From positions 1-64,000 of the forward strand of contig NZ_LRRH01000030.1 in assembly GCF_001646785.1 (NCBI RefSeq): a DNA stretch of 64,000 nt, in the 5' to 3' direction. A program made the position numbers and the translations under genes. Below the pieces are notes generated by a model. It was given only the letters and a program-made list of their open reading frames with translations, was not told where the DNA came from and made no database searches. This stretch comes from Rhodococcus phenolicus. GTDB taxonomy: Bacteria > Actinomycetota > Actinomycetes > Mycobacteriales > Mycobacteriaceae. This document shows, piece by piece, positions 45,098 through 53,286 of the stretch (the first letter of the stretch is position 1; each line of letters opens with the position of its first letter).

Positions 45098-45110
45098 ATC
45101 ATAGGATGAT
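45098..45110. promoter_or_regulatory. ATCAT-AGG-ATGAT operator candidate for the GntR regulator
   Basis: A perfect 5-bp inverted repeat with a three-base centre fills the 24-base gap between the divergent MFS and gntR starts. It overlaps the ribosome binding region of gntR (AGGATGATGGG). GntR/FadR proteins bind short palindromes of this kind, so autoregulation and control of the transporter is likely. Confidence 0.5.
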
Positions 45111-45113
45111 GGG

Positions 45114-45779
45114 ATGAATTATCGGGAACCGGTCCGGCGTGCGAGTCTGATCTCGCAGGTCACCGAACATCTGCGCACCGAGATCTGCAGCGGCCGCTGG
45201 GCAGTCGGTGACCGTATTCCCACCGAACCTGAGTTGTGCGAGCTCACCGGGACCGGCCGCAACACGGTCCGCGAAGCCGTGCAGGCCCTCGTGCACACCG
45301 GACTGCTCGAGCGTCGCCAAGGGGCGGGCACCTACGTCGTCGCGACATCCGATGTCGGCAGCACGCTCGGCAAGTACTTCGCCACCGCGCACGAACAGGA
45401 CGTGATGGAACTTCGTCAGGCGCTCGACGTGACCGCCGCCGCGCTCGCCGCGCGCAGGCGCACTCCGGGGGACATCGCCCGGCTCGAACAGCTGGTGGCC
45501 GAACGCGCCGGCCGATTCGACGGAGAGGACACCGACGCGGCGGTCGCTGCGGACGTCACCCTCCACCGGGCGATCGTCGAAGCCAGCCACAACGCGGTCT
45601 ACCTCGAGTTCTACGACTCGCTCCTGCCTGTCATCACCGATACGGTGGGCCGCCATATCAGGACCACGGGTGCGGGATTTCACGACGAACACGAGGCGCT
45701 GGTGACCGCGGTGATCGACGGTGACGAGGCGGCTGCGACGCGGGCCGCGCAGGCGTTGTTTCTCGAGCTGTTCGAGTGA
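45114..45779 (+). CDS. GntR-family (FadR subfamily) transcriptional regulator
   Basis: A 221-residue regulator: N-terminal winged helix (AVGDRIPTEPELCELTGTGRNTVREAVQALVHTGLLERRQGAGTYV pattern, about residues 30-75) and a C-terminal FCD ligand domain with MELRQALDVTAAALAARR, the metal-binding D-x-x-x-H of VTLHRAIVEASHN and the later His residues. It would sense a small carboxylate and control the divergent transporter. Start ATG follows GGATGATGGG. Confidence 0.9.
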   Translation: MNYREPVRRASLISQVTEHLRTEICSGRWAVGDRIPTEPELCELTGTGRNTVREAVQALVHTGLLERRQGAGTYVVATSDVGSTLGKYFATAHEQDVMELRQALDVTAAALAARRRTPGDIARLEQLVAERAGRFDGEDTDAAVAADVTLHRAIVEASHNAVYLEFYDSLLPVITDTVGRHIRTTGAGFHDEHEALVTAVIDGDEAAATRAAQALFLELFE

Positions 45780-46219
45780 GGATCGGCCGGAGGCCATGGG
45801 ACCCACGAAACCCTGCACAGGTTGATACCGCCGGCCACGAGGCCATGGGCGACCGACCGGTAGGTTGTTCGTTGTCCTGACGGGCAATTTGCCGTTCAGC
45901 GGCTGAGCGGAGTTCAGGCCGGTGCGGCGGCGATGATCGACCGGATGGTCCATCGGTGTCCGGACCGAGAGTCCGACCGTTGTTGGAATGACATCGCGCC
46001 TGGGGATTCACGTGCTCGATCGACGCCGTCATCGCCGAACGGGCCGGTTGCGATGCGGCGAACGCTCATCGGGGCGAGCAGGACGGGTTGACCTCCGAGC
46101 GTACGGCGGCGCTTGGTCCCGGTGGGGTTCCACTACCCGCCCCACCCGTTCCGCTACCACGGACCGATTGGTTCGAACGAACTCTTCCCGGCCAGATGCC
46201 CGCATGAAATGTTGATCAC
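45780..46219. other. Gene-free region after gntR
   Basis: No frame with family features, a ribosome binding site and a sensible length was found. One imperfect palindrome, CTGA-cg-GGCAA-T-TTGCC-gt-TCAG, lies at 45877-45899 and may be the gntR terminator. Sequence near 46190-46220 is AT-richer and probably holds the promoter of the small secreted protein. Confidence 0.4.
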
Positions 46220-46453
46220 ATGCGTAAAACCTTGTGTGTCTTGACAATCACGGCCGGGATGATGACGGGTTCGGTCGCCGCCGCCACTGCTCACACCGTC
46301 GTCCTGCCGTCCCCGACCGCACCCGCGAGCATCTCCACCACCTGGTGCACCAATCCCGGGCCGTTCGCGCACCTGTCGCTGCTTGCCTGCCTGTCGAGCA
46401 TCATCTCGACGGGTTCGGCAGCGGTGGGGTCCTCGTCCCCGCTGCCCTGGTAG
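46220..46453 (+). CDS. Small secreted protein (77 aa)
   Basis: A 77-residue exported peptide. MRKTLCVLTITAGMMTGSVA is a clear signal peptide with Lys/Arg n-region and a hydrophobic core, cleaved probably after ATA at about residue 24. The mature part of some 53 residues contains two cysteines (TWCTNPG, LLACLSS) that could form a disulfide, and is otherwise small and Ser/Pro-rich. No family recognised. An AT-rich stretch before the ATG suggests its own promoter. It may be an envelope peptide or a signal. Confidence 0.55.
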   Translation: MRKTLCVLTITAGMMTGSVAAATAHTVVLPSPTAPASISTTWCTNPGPFAHLSLLACLSSIISTGSAAVGSSSPLPW

Positions 46454-47090
46454 GAATCGGCTCCGGCGAGGTGCCCTCGACGAGGGATGCCTCGACACCG
46501 GCTTCGGTCCGGACACCCCGGCAGGTGCGCAGGACCGAGCGGACGCGGTCCTGCCTGCACGCGAGAGGTAGCTGAGGTAGCGAGACAGACGTGGAATCGG
46601 TGTCCAGCGCTACCGCTGCCGGCGGCCTTCGTTCCTCGGTCCTCGTCGGCAGAGACGAACGCGACGTCTTCATCCGGGTGAGCCGCCGGGCCACCAAGTG
46701 GAAGCCCGACCCGAGGTCGCCGAGCTGATGGCCTTCGGGCACGGCGTGCTGGGCGCCACCGTCCAGGGGCTGAGCACCTGCATCCACACGATCACCGCCG
46801 CCGGCAGCGTCGACGACGTACCCTGCCGCGGGCTGCACGGTGAGGACGACCAACTGGTTTCCTCGACGGCACTGCGACCGGATGATCGTCGCCGGCAGGT
46901 CGCGGTCGTCATCGAAGAACTACCCCGAGGCGCGGCACGAGATCTTCAATGAGGTGAATCGCGCCGAGGACCGGGGGTGACGTCGTCGACTTCGACGGCG
47001 CGCACATCCACCTTTCGAGTCTTTCGAGGATTGAAGCCCACCGTGCCGGGCTACCCGTCGCCATGGGGCCGTTCCCTTCGCGTACGGGAG
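46454..47090. other. Region with decayed-looking coding fragments
   Basis: Two overlapping frames, one from a GTG at 46591 (45 residues, LRSSVLVGRDERDVFIRVSR) and one at 46698-46952 (ELMAFGHGVLGATVQGLST), each look partly coding but stop or shift before any family can be recognised. They may be remains of one gene with a frameshift near 46700. No confident gene is called. Confidence 0.3.
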
Positions 47091-47651
47091 ATGACTGTGA
47101 CCGAAGACAGCGCATCCGACAAGACACCTCTCGGGTTGAAGCAGACCGTGGTCGGCAAGACGAAGCAGGTCGCCGGAGCTCTGACCGGCAACGAGTCCCT
47201 CGCCAGAGAAGGCAGCCTCGAGCAGGAGCAGGCCCGGCAGGCCAGGAAGGCCGACACCCTCTCCCGGATGGCAGAAGCCGAGAGCGAAGAGGCGGTCGAA
47301 CAACTCGGCGCCGTACGCGAAGCCGGACAGCACGAACGCGAGGCCCTGCAGTACCGGACCGAGGCCGCCGAATCGCAGGCCGAGCGCGAGGCGCGGGTCC
47401 GCAAGCAGGCCGCCGAACTCGAATGCCAGGAGATCGTGGTCCGGGAACAGCTCGAAGCAGCCCGCGAGACCACCACTGCCGAACAGCAGGCGCGCAGCGA
47501 CGAGAAAGCCCAGGTCAAGAAGGTCGCAGCCGCCGACGAGGACCACCTTGGCGCCCCCCGCGACGCCGAGCGCACATCTCACGAGGTCGAAGTGGAACGC
47601 CGCGAGGTCGAAGTCCTCGATCGGACGCTGACCGATGATCCGGATCGCTGA
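47091..47651 (+). CDS. CsbD-like N-terminus with long charged coiled coil
   Basis: A 186-residue protein. Residues about 15-45 (LGLKQTVVGKTKQVAGALTGNESLAREG) match the CsbD general-stress motif, and the remainder is a continuous Glu/Ala/Arg/Gln-rich helix with heptad character (EQEQARQARKAD, REQLEAARETTTAEQQA). No signal peptide. CsbD proteins are stress-induced and of unknown role. GTG at 47097 is an alternative start with better GGGAG spacing. The next gene is another coiled-coil protein 58 bases downstream. Confidence 0.7.
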   Translation: MTVTEDSASDKTPLGLKQTVVGKTKQVAGALTGNESLAREGSLEQEQARQARKADTLSRMAEAESEEAVEQLGAVREAGQHEREALQYRTEAAESQAEREARVRKQAAELECQEIVVREQLEAARETTTAEQQARSDEKAQVKKVAAADEDHLGAPRDAERTSHEVEVERREVEVLDRTLTDDPDR

Positions 47652-47709
47652 TGAACACGATCGGCATTACTTACGGATCTCTACCCCCATCGAAGTTGGA
47701 GATGCGCCC

Positions 47710-48366
47710 ATGAACCTCACCACCCTGCCCAAGAGCGTCCTGCGACTGCAGTACAAGATCGCCCGGTTCCCCCTCGGGTTGATCGAACAGCAGTTGAGGT
47801 TCCTGCCCACCGACGCCCCGCCGCGCCTGATGTACGAACGGGGACTGGGCATGCTGGACGGAATCGTCGGCAGCGTGCTCGACGACCAGGAGATCGCCAC
47901 GCGCGGGGCGCTCGCTACCGAACGTGCCGACGCGGTGAAGCGCGCGGAGCAGCTCGATTCCCAGGCCGCGGCCGAGAAGCGTGCGGCGGACGCCGAAGTC
48001 CCGTGGGCTCGTGAGCGGGCCGCCACCGAGCAGGAAGTCGCACGGCGTGATCGCGAGCAGGAAGTCGAGCAGGCGCGGGAGCGTGCGCAGGAACGCGCGA
48101 AGCAGGCGGAGAACGAAGCCGAGCAGGAGAAGGCCGCCGCGACCGCGAAGGCAGATCAGGAAGTAGCCGCGAAGCGTCGGGCCACCGATGCGGTGAAGAA
48201 GGACGAGGAGCGCATCCACAAGGCTGAGGAGGAGGCCGCCGAGCCTGCCAAAGTCTCCCTCAAGGATGCGGTCGCCAAGCAGCTCGAGGCGAAGGAGGCG
48301 AAGGAGCGCGCACACGACGCGGGCGAGGTCGCCGAGTTCGAGAAGATCGAGCACAAGAATCCCTGA
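47710..48366 (+). CDS. Alanine/glutamate-rich coiled-coil protein
   Basis: A 218-residue protein. Residues 1-50 form a distinct helical head (MNLTTLPKSVLRLQYKIARF, PLGLIEQQL) that could sit on a membrane surface; from about 70 onward there is a long Glu/Ala/Lys/Arg helix (REQEVEQARERAQERAKQAE pattern) predicted to be a coiled coil, with a break around KVSLKDAVAKQL. Often annotated as IF-2-like from low-complexity similarity only; I do not support that. GGAG lies eight bases before the ATG. It probably works with the CsbD-like neighbour. Confidence 0.7.
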   Translation: MNLTTLPKSVLRLQYKIARFPLGLIEQQLRFLPTDAPPRLMYERGLGMLDGIVGSVLDDQEIATRGALATERADAVKRAEQLDSQAAAEKRAADAEVPWARERAATEQEVARRDREQEVEQARERAQERAKQAENEAEQEKAAATAKADQEVAAKRRATDAVKKDEERIHKAEEEAAEPAKVSLKDAVAKQLEAKEAKERAHDAGEVAEFEKIEHKNP

Positions 48367-48531
48367 GCGCTTCGGCAGAGGCCCGAGCGCGAAACGCCTC
48401 GGTAGACCCAGCGCACAGACGCCGAGAGCCCGATGCGTCCTGTGCGCCGTGGTTGTGAATGTCGGAAGCAGTTGCGAATATCCGACATTGACTATCTCGG
48501 CAGGAACCACGAGCGCGTCGGTGGGACGGTG

Positions 48532-48853
48532 ATGCGGCTGCACACCTTGCCGTGGACCGGGATCGGGTACTCGACGGGCTGCTTCTCGTCGGCGACCGGA
48601 ACGGGCCGTGTGCAGGCCTCGTACGCCGCGAGCAAACTCGGGTTGTTCGACCTGACCTCGGAGCTCGCGGTGCAGTGGGCCCGGCGTTCGATCCCCGTGG
48701 ACACGGGGGTGACAGGCTTCTTTCGCAGCGAGTTCACCGGGCCTTCCTACGAGAACCTTCGCGCGACCGAGTACATGCGGAGAAACGCACCGCTGCCGAG
48801 GGAAGGCAACGCCGACGACCATCGTCGTGGACGGTGGCTGGAGTGGGCGGTGA
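48532..48853 (+). pseudogene. Short-chain dehydrogenase remnant
   Basis: The C-terminal half of an SDR is recognisable: SSATGTGRVQASYAASKLGL has the YxxxK catalytic pair, followed by ELAVQWARRSIPVDTGVTGFFRSEFTGP, the usual NAIAPGxFxTE region. After NADD the frame breaks; the typical ending TIVVDGGWSGR and stop is found one frame over at 48818-48853. The N-terminal cofactor-binding half and about 35 residues near the end are missing. The relic converges with the next gene, three bases from its stop. Confidence 0.7.
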
Positions 48854-48855
48854 GG

Positions 48856-49761
48856 CTACTCGGTGACAGCTCGCACCACCGCGACCACCACCACGACAAG
48901 AAGTGCCAGCAAGAGGACCACGAGCAGCACCGGCCCGAGCAGGAGCCCGAGGGTCAGCACGAGAACGAGACCGATCTTGGCCTCGAGGCTCAACCCGGAA
49001 ACCAGGCCTTTGATCGCAGCCCACACCGGGTTCTTACCCGCCAGAACGGCCTGAAGTCCTGCCAGCCCGGCTTTGATGCCCACGCTGCCGTGCGCAACTT
49101 CATCGACAAGTGGGTCGATCCACTTCCGGATCTTTTTCGCCAGGTCACCGCGATTCTGCACGCCGACGAGCTGGTGAATGCGGTTTTCCAACGCTTCGAC
49201 GGCTGCCCCGAACGATCGACGCACCACATCACAGACAGTGCCGGCAGGCCCGGTGTCGGTGGTGCCGCCCCGCACGGTCGATGAGATTTCCGGCTGATGC
49301 GTGTTGATCGGCGGTGTGGACCGCGGGTGCGCGGGCGGGCGGGTCTCGTCCTTTCGGGGACGTTTCCGTGCGGTCGGCTTGGTGGTGGTCGGCTCCGCCT
49401 GCGGATGCTCTCGGGGCACGGCACCGTGGGGTCTCTCGTGCACACGGCGCGTGGTCGGAGCCGACGTGCCGGACGCGGCATCTGTTCGTTTCCGTCGAGA
49501 CGGCGGTTCTGCCCGTGACGGTTGGTCGCGCCGCGGTGCGGGCGACCTCGGGCCGGGCGTTTCCTTGTGGGGGGCTCGCGCCGAAGGTGTCTGGGGGGAC
49601 GGCTTCGACCTTGTCGCCGTCTTCGGTGAACGAACTCCCGTGCGGGGTGCGGTGGTTGCCGTCACGTTGCCGCTGTCCGTGGATTTCCGGTCGTTCGCCG
49701 CGCCCCGACGGTGCGGCCCGGCCGGCGCGGCCCGGCCGCGTGAATTCTGTTGTGTACTCAT
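48856..49761 (-). CDS. Disordered basic N-terminus plus C-terminal membrane segment, unknown function
   Basis: A 301-residue protein in three parts: residues 1 to about 165 are Arg/Pro/Thr/Ser-rich with no fold and strongly basic; residues about 170-250 look globular and helical (VCDVVRRSFGAAVEALENRI, HQLVGVQNRGDLAKKIRKWI); residues about 260-298 are almost purely Leu/Val/Gly/Ala, enough for one or two membrane spans. The N terminus would be cytoplasmic if the basic rule holds. I recognise no family. The start at 49761 has AAGG upstream; 49839 is also open. Confidence 0.6.
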   Translation of the reverse strand: MSTQQNSRGRAAPAGPHRRGAANDRKSTDSGNVTATTAPRTGVRSPKTATRSKPSPQTPSARAPHKETPGPRSPAPRRDQPSRAEPPSRRKRTDAASGTSAPTTRRVHERPHGAVPREHPQAEPTTTKPTARKRPRKDETRPPAHPRSTPPINTHQPEISSTVRGGTTDTGPAGTVCDVVRRSFGAAVEALENRIHQLVGVQNRGDLAKKIRKWIDPLVDEVAHGSVGIKAGLAGLQAVLAGKNPVWAAIKGLVSGLSLEAKIGLVLVLTLGLLLGPVLLVVLLLALLVVVVVAVVRAVTE

Positions 49762-50029
49762 ACCGCTCGCCTTGTTTGCTGTCCCTGAGCGTGCTTGCCA
49801 CCTCTCAGTGTGCTCGCTTTCGGCAGATCGGCGCGACAATCATCGAGCGACAGAAGACGGTCCCACGCGACAGCAAGGTGCCCGACCCCGACGCAATTGG
49901 TCGACGACCCGTTGGTCCAAGTGCCCTGGGGATATGTCATCGAGGTGCTCGATGACACCGAACTATGCGACTGGTACAGCGCCGAACGCATCCCGGTGCC
50001 GAGATCGTGTGCCGTGACCGGGCCGGTGC

Positions 50030-50653
50030 CTACGCCTGCCCGTGACAGCGATCGCGGCTGGTCGGCAGATCGCGGATGTCCTTCGCGGCCGGCGGCAAGG
50101 CCGCCATCGGTGCGACGGGCCAGTCGGCGGGAACCGGACCGAGCCGGCGCAGCTGCCGCACCTGCTCGCGACACCACGGCGAGACGGTGCGGATGCCGCT
50201 GTCGACTCCTTCGGAGAACGTCGGCCAGTCGATCCACTCGAGGTCGTCCACTTCCTGCGGATGCGGGACCGGGCGCGGCCCGTCGTAGCGCACCCGGAAC
50301 ACGGGACAGATTTCGTTCTCCACCAGGCCGCTGTCCATCACCGCGTGATAGCGGAAGTCGGGCAGAACGAGATCCACATCGGACGAATCGATCCCGAGTT
50401 CGTGATGCAGTCGCCGTCGAACGGCCTCCCCCAGTGGTTCATCCGGTCCCGGATGACCGCAGCAGCTGTTCGTCCAGATGCCGGGCCACGTGGCCTTGTC
50501 GAGGGCGCGCCGGGTGATCAGGAGCCCTCCGTGGCGATCGAAGACGTACGCCGAAAACGCCAGATGCAACGGGGTCTCGGTGGTGTGCACGGTCGCTTTC
50601 GGTTCGGTGCCGACGGCACGGCCGGCCTCGTCCAGCAGCACGACATGTTCCAT
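50030..50653 (-). CDS. idi: Isopentenyl-diphosphate delta-isomerase, type I
   Basis: A 207-residue Nudix-fold isomerase. TNSCCGHPGPDEPLGEAVRRRL is the Nudix-like motif with the active-site Cys in NSCCGHP, and VENEICPVF carries the catalytic Glu. It interconverts IPP and DMAPP for carotenoid and other isoprenoid synthesis. It lies 34 bases behind crtB on the same strand and ends the crtI-crtB-idi unit. The final 25 residues are a poorly conserved tail. Confidence 0.93.
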   Translation of the reverse strand: MEHVVLLDEAGRAVGTEPKATVHTTETPLHLAFSAYVFDRHGGLLITRRALDKATWPGIWTNSCCGHPGPDEPLGEAVRRRLHHELGIDSSDVDLVLPDFRYHAVMDSGLVENEICPVFRVRYDGPRPVPHPQEVDDLEWIDWPTFSEGVDSGIRTVSPWCREQVRQLRRLGPVPADWPVAPMAALPPAAKDIRDLPTSRDRCHGQA

Positions 50654-50687
50654 GGGATTCCTCTTCGGTCGGGTGGGGACTGTCGGA

Positions 50688-51674
50688 TCACGCCGTGCGG
50701 GATTTCGGCAGCACCGCTCGCCGTGGTCGGGCCGACGTCAACCCCGACATCAGGAGTTGCGGCACCGCGACGGCGAGTCGGCGTCGCCGGGAGACGACGG
50801 CCCGCTCGTCGAGCACGCGGTACCCCCCTTCTTCCACTGCCCGCAAGATGTCGGCATACAGAACGAACGCGGTGCGGATCGCCGGGCGTACGGCAGGGTC
50901 GAGCATGGGGATGCCCGGTTCCGCGGTGCGGTATACCGATCTGGTGTGGGCGACGAGATGGGCCAGTGCCCGTCCCAATCGGGTGTCGGTCCTGCCGGTT
51001 GCGCGACAGTGCCGGAGACGATCCTCGTCGACGCCGAACGCCTCGAGTTCGCGGGTCGGAAGATAGATCCGGTCGCGGTCCAGGTCCTCGCCCATGTCGC
51101 GGATGAAATTCGTCAGCTGGAACGCTTCGCCGAGTGCGCGAGCCGGTGCGACGGCGTCGTCGAACGGAACAGATGTGCCCAGGATGGGAAGCATCTGCAG
51201 CCCGATGACGGAGGCGGAGCCGTACATGTACTCCGACAGCTCCGACATCGTCCGGTACCTCGAACGGAACATGGGGGTTCCGGGTACGTCCATCCGCATC
51301 GAATGCAGGAAGGCGAAGTGGTGGTCGTGCGGAATGTCGTATCGCGCAGTGGTGTCCGCCAGTGCGCGAAGGACCAGGTCGGATTCCGTCTGCCCCGACA
51401 GCCTGCCGTCCAGCGCCGAGCGGACACGCGTCTCGAGGTCGTCCAGCGCATCCGCGGCCGCCCGGTCCGTCGGAGTGACGTGGGTGCCTGCGCCTACGTC
51501 GACGACGTCGTCGACCATCCGTGCGAAGCCGTACAGGGCATGCACACCGGCCCGTTTGGATGCCGGAAGCAGCCTGGTTGCCAGGAAATACGTCTTGCCG
51601 TGTTGCGCATTCAGGTTGCGGCACAAGCGGTAGGCCGCCTGCAGACTCGGATCGATACCCTCGAGTTCACCCAT
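50688..51674 (-). CDS. crtB: Phytoene synthase
   Basis: A 328-residue squalene/phytoene synthase. The first Asp-rich motif is ARMVDDVVD, the second is LTNFIRDMGEDLDRDRIYLP, both binding diphosphate through Mg. It condenses two geranylgeranyl-diphosphate molecules to phytoene. ATG 51674 lies eight bases inside the crtI gene, so translation is coupled. A short basic tail ends the protein. No geranylgeranyl-diphosphate synthase (crtE) is in the window. Confidence 0.94.
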   Translation of the reverse strand: MGELEGIDPSLQAAYRLCRNLNAQHGKTYFLATRLLPASKRAGVHALYGFARMVDDVVDVGAGTHVTPTDRAAADALDDLETRVRSALDGRLSGQTESDLVLRALADTTARYDIPHDHHFAFLHSMRMDVPGTPMFRSRYRTMSELSEYMYGSASVIGLQMLPILGTSVPFDDAVAPARALGEAFQLTNFIRDMGEDLDRDRIYLPTRELEAFGVDEDRLRHCRATGRTDTRLGRALAHLVAHTRSVYRTAEPGIPMLDPAVRPAIRTAFVLYADILRAVEEGGYRVLDERAVVSRRRRLAVAVPQLLMSGLTSARPRRAVLPKSRTA

Positions 51675-53286
51675 GGCGGGCTCCCACACGAGACGCTGTC
51701 GGACATGTTGTGGTGACCGCAGGGGCGCCGGTGATCCGTTCGGCGGCAAGGCGCCCCGAGATGAGAACGGTCGGAACTCCGACCCCGGGAGTCGTGCCCG
51801 AGCCGGCCAGTACGACGTTGTCGAGTCCGGGCACCATGTTCTTGCGACGGAACGGGCCGGTCTGACGGAACACATGTGCCGAGGAGAACGGACTTCCCGC
51901 GAGCATGCCCTTGTCGAGCCAGGTTTGTGGGGTGTCGAGATGGTCTACGACCATGGCCGACCGCAGATCTCGATAGCCCCGTCGTTCCAGGTCCTTCTGG
52001 AGTTCACGCATGTAGGACCTCCCCAGCCGGCCCCAGTCCAGCGTGGCGCTGTCGAGGTTGGGGCAGGGTGCAAGGACGGACACCGGCTCGCTCTCGACAC
52101 CGTCACGAACCACGTGCAGGCCGGGATCGGTGACGGCCGGGCGCGTGATCAGCAGCGACGGGTCGTACATCAGCCGACCTCGACCACGGGGGGCCGTGAT
52201 CCGCGCGAATGTCTCGGACCACTGCGCACCGAAGTCGAGGGTGTGGTGAGCGCGACTCGGCCACGTCCGCGTCACCGTTGTCGGGACCGTGCCATGAAAA
52301 ACCACGGCCGACGGTGATGCGACGGCGTAGCCTCGTGTGCGCCCACGTGGGGTGACGCCCGCACCGTCGAGCAGCCGGTCCACTACGGGCAGATCCGCGG
52401 TGAGAACCAGTGCATCGCAAGCGAAATGGCGGACATCCGCCGTCCGGACGCCGGTGGCGCGGGTGCCGTCGACATCCACTGCCGAGACTTCCGTGCCCGC
52501 GTGCACGATCCCACCGTGCCGTGTGAGTGCATCCGACATCGCCCGCGCGATGGTGGACATGCCACCGTCGGGGAAGAAGACCCCGAGGGAGGTGTCCATG
52601 TGGGCGATGGCGCCGTATACGCCCAGCGCCTTCGCGGGTGCCATGCCGGCGTACAGCGCCTGGAAGGTGAAGATGCGGCGGAGCCGATCGTCCCGGACGA
52701 AGGACCCGACCCGCGGCCCGAGCCGGCCGAATCCTCCCAGACGAGCGAGCCTGAGGGTGTCGAGCAGCGCTCCACGTGAGGACACGAGGTCGAGCGGTGA
52801 ATCGAAGTTCGACGCGATGTAGCGGTCGAACTCGGTGTCGAAGATCGAGGCCAACCAGCGGCGCAACCGGCGGTAACCGGCGGCTTCGGCTGCCCCGCAC
52901 ACCCGCTCGATCTCGGCGGACATCGCGTCGGGGTCGGAGAAGACGTCCAGTGACGTGCCGTCGGCGAAGCGGGCATGGTAACTCGGCGAGAGTCTGGTCA
53001 ATGTGATCGGAGGGGAAGTCGTTTCGAACGATTCACCGACCGCCGCCAGGGCGTCGCCGACGAGCGAGGGCATGGTCAGCACGCTGGCGCCGTTGTCGAT
53101 GCCGTACAACCGCCGGCCCGAGCCGTCCAGCACCTCGTACGTGCCGACGCGACCGCCGACCGAACTCTCCCGTTCGAGGACGGTGACGTGCTTGCCCGCA
53201 CCTGTGAGGTGGAGTGCCGTGGACAGGCCGGCGAGACCCGCTCCCACCACCACGACCGAGTCGGTGCGTCCGTCGATCGCCTTCAC
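51667..53286 (-). CDS. crtI: Phytoene desaturase (CrtI type)
   Basis: A 539-residue FAD-dependent desaturase. The dinucleotide-binding motif VVVVGAGLAGLSTALHL opens the protein, ERESSVGGRVG follows, and NVVLAGSGTTPGVGVPTVLISGRLAAE is the C-terminal CrtI signature. It would convert phytoene toward lycopene. GTG at 53286 is the start; in front of it a tiny ATG frame of eight codons ends at TGA overlapping the GTG. First gene of crtI-crtB-idi on the minus strand. Confidence 0.93.
   Translation of the reverse strand: MKAIDGRTDSVVVVGAGLAGLSTALHLTGAGKHVTVLERESSVGGRVGTYEVLDGSGRRLYGIDNGASVLTMPSLVGDALAAVGESFETTSPPITLTRLSPSYHARFADGTSLDVFSDPDAMSAEIERVCGAAEAAGYRRLRRWLASIFDTEFDRYIASNFDSPLDLVSSRGALLDTLRLARLGGFGRLGPRVGSFVRDDRLRRIFTFQALYAGMAPAKALGVYGAIAHMDTSLGVFFPDGGMSTIARAMSDALTRHGGIVHAGTEVSAVDVDGTRATGVRTADVRHFACDALVLTADLPVVDRLLDGAGVTPRGRTRGYAVASPSAVVFHGTVPTTVTRTWPSRAHHTLDFGAQWSETFARITAPRGRGRLMYDPSLLITRPAVTDPGLHVVRDGVESEPVSVLAPCPNLDSATLDWGRLGRSYMRELQKDLERRGYRDLRSAMVVDHLDTPQTWLDKGMLAGSPFSSAHVFRQTGPFRRKNMVPGLDNVVLAGSGTTPGVGVPTVLISGRLAAERITGAPAVTTTCPTASRVGARHG

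Noticed and set aside
46160-46180. GGTTCGAAC as a tRNA T-arm
   Set aside because: No acceptor stem, anticodon arm or D-arm can be folded around it.
49900-50030. Fragment reading VPWGYVIEVLDDTELCDWYS upstream of idi
   Set aside because: Looks partly coding but has no clear start, no stop in a sensible place and no recognised family.
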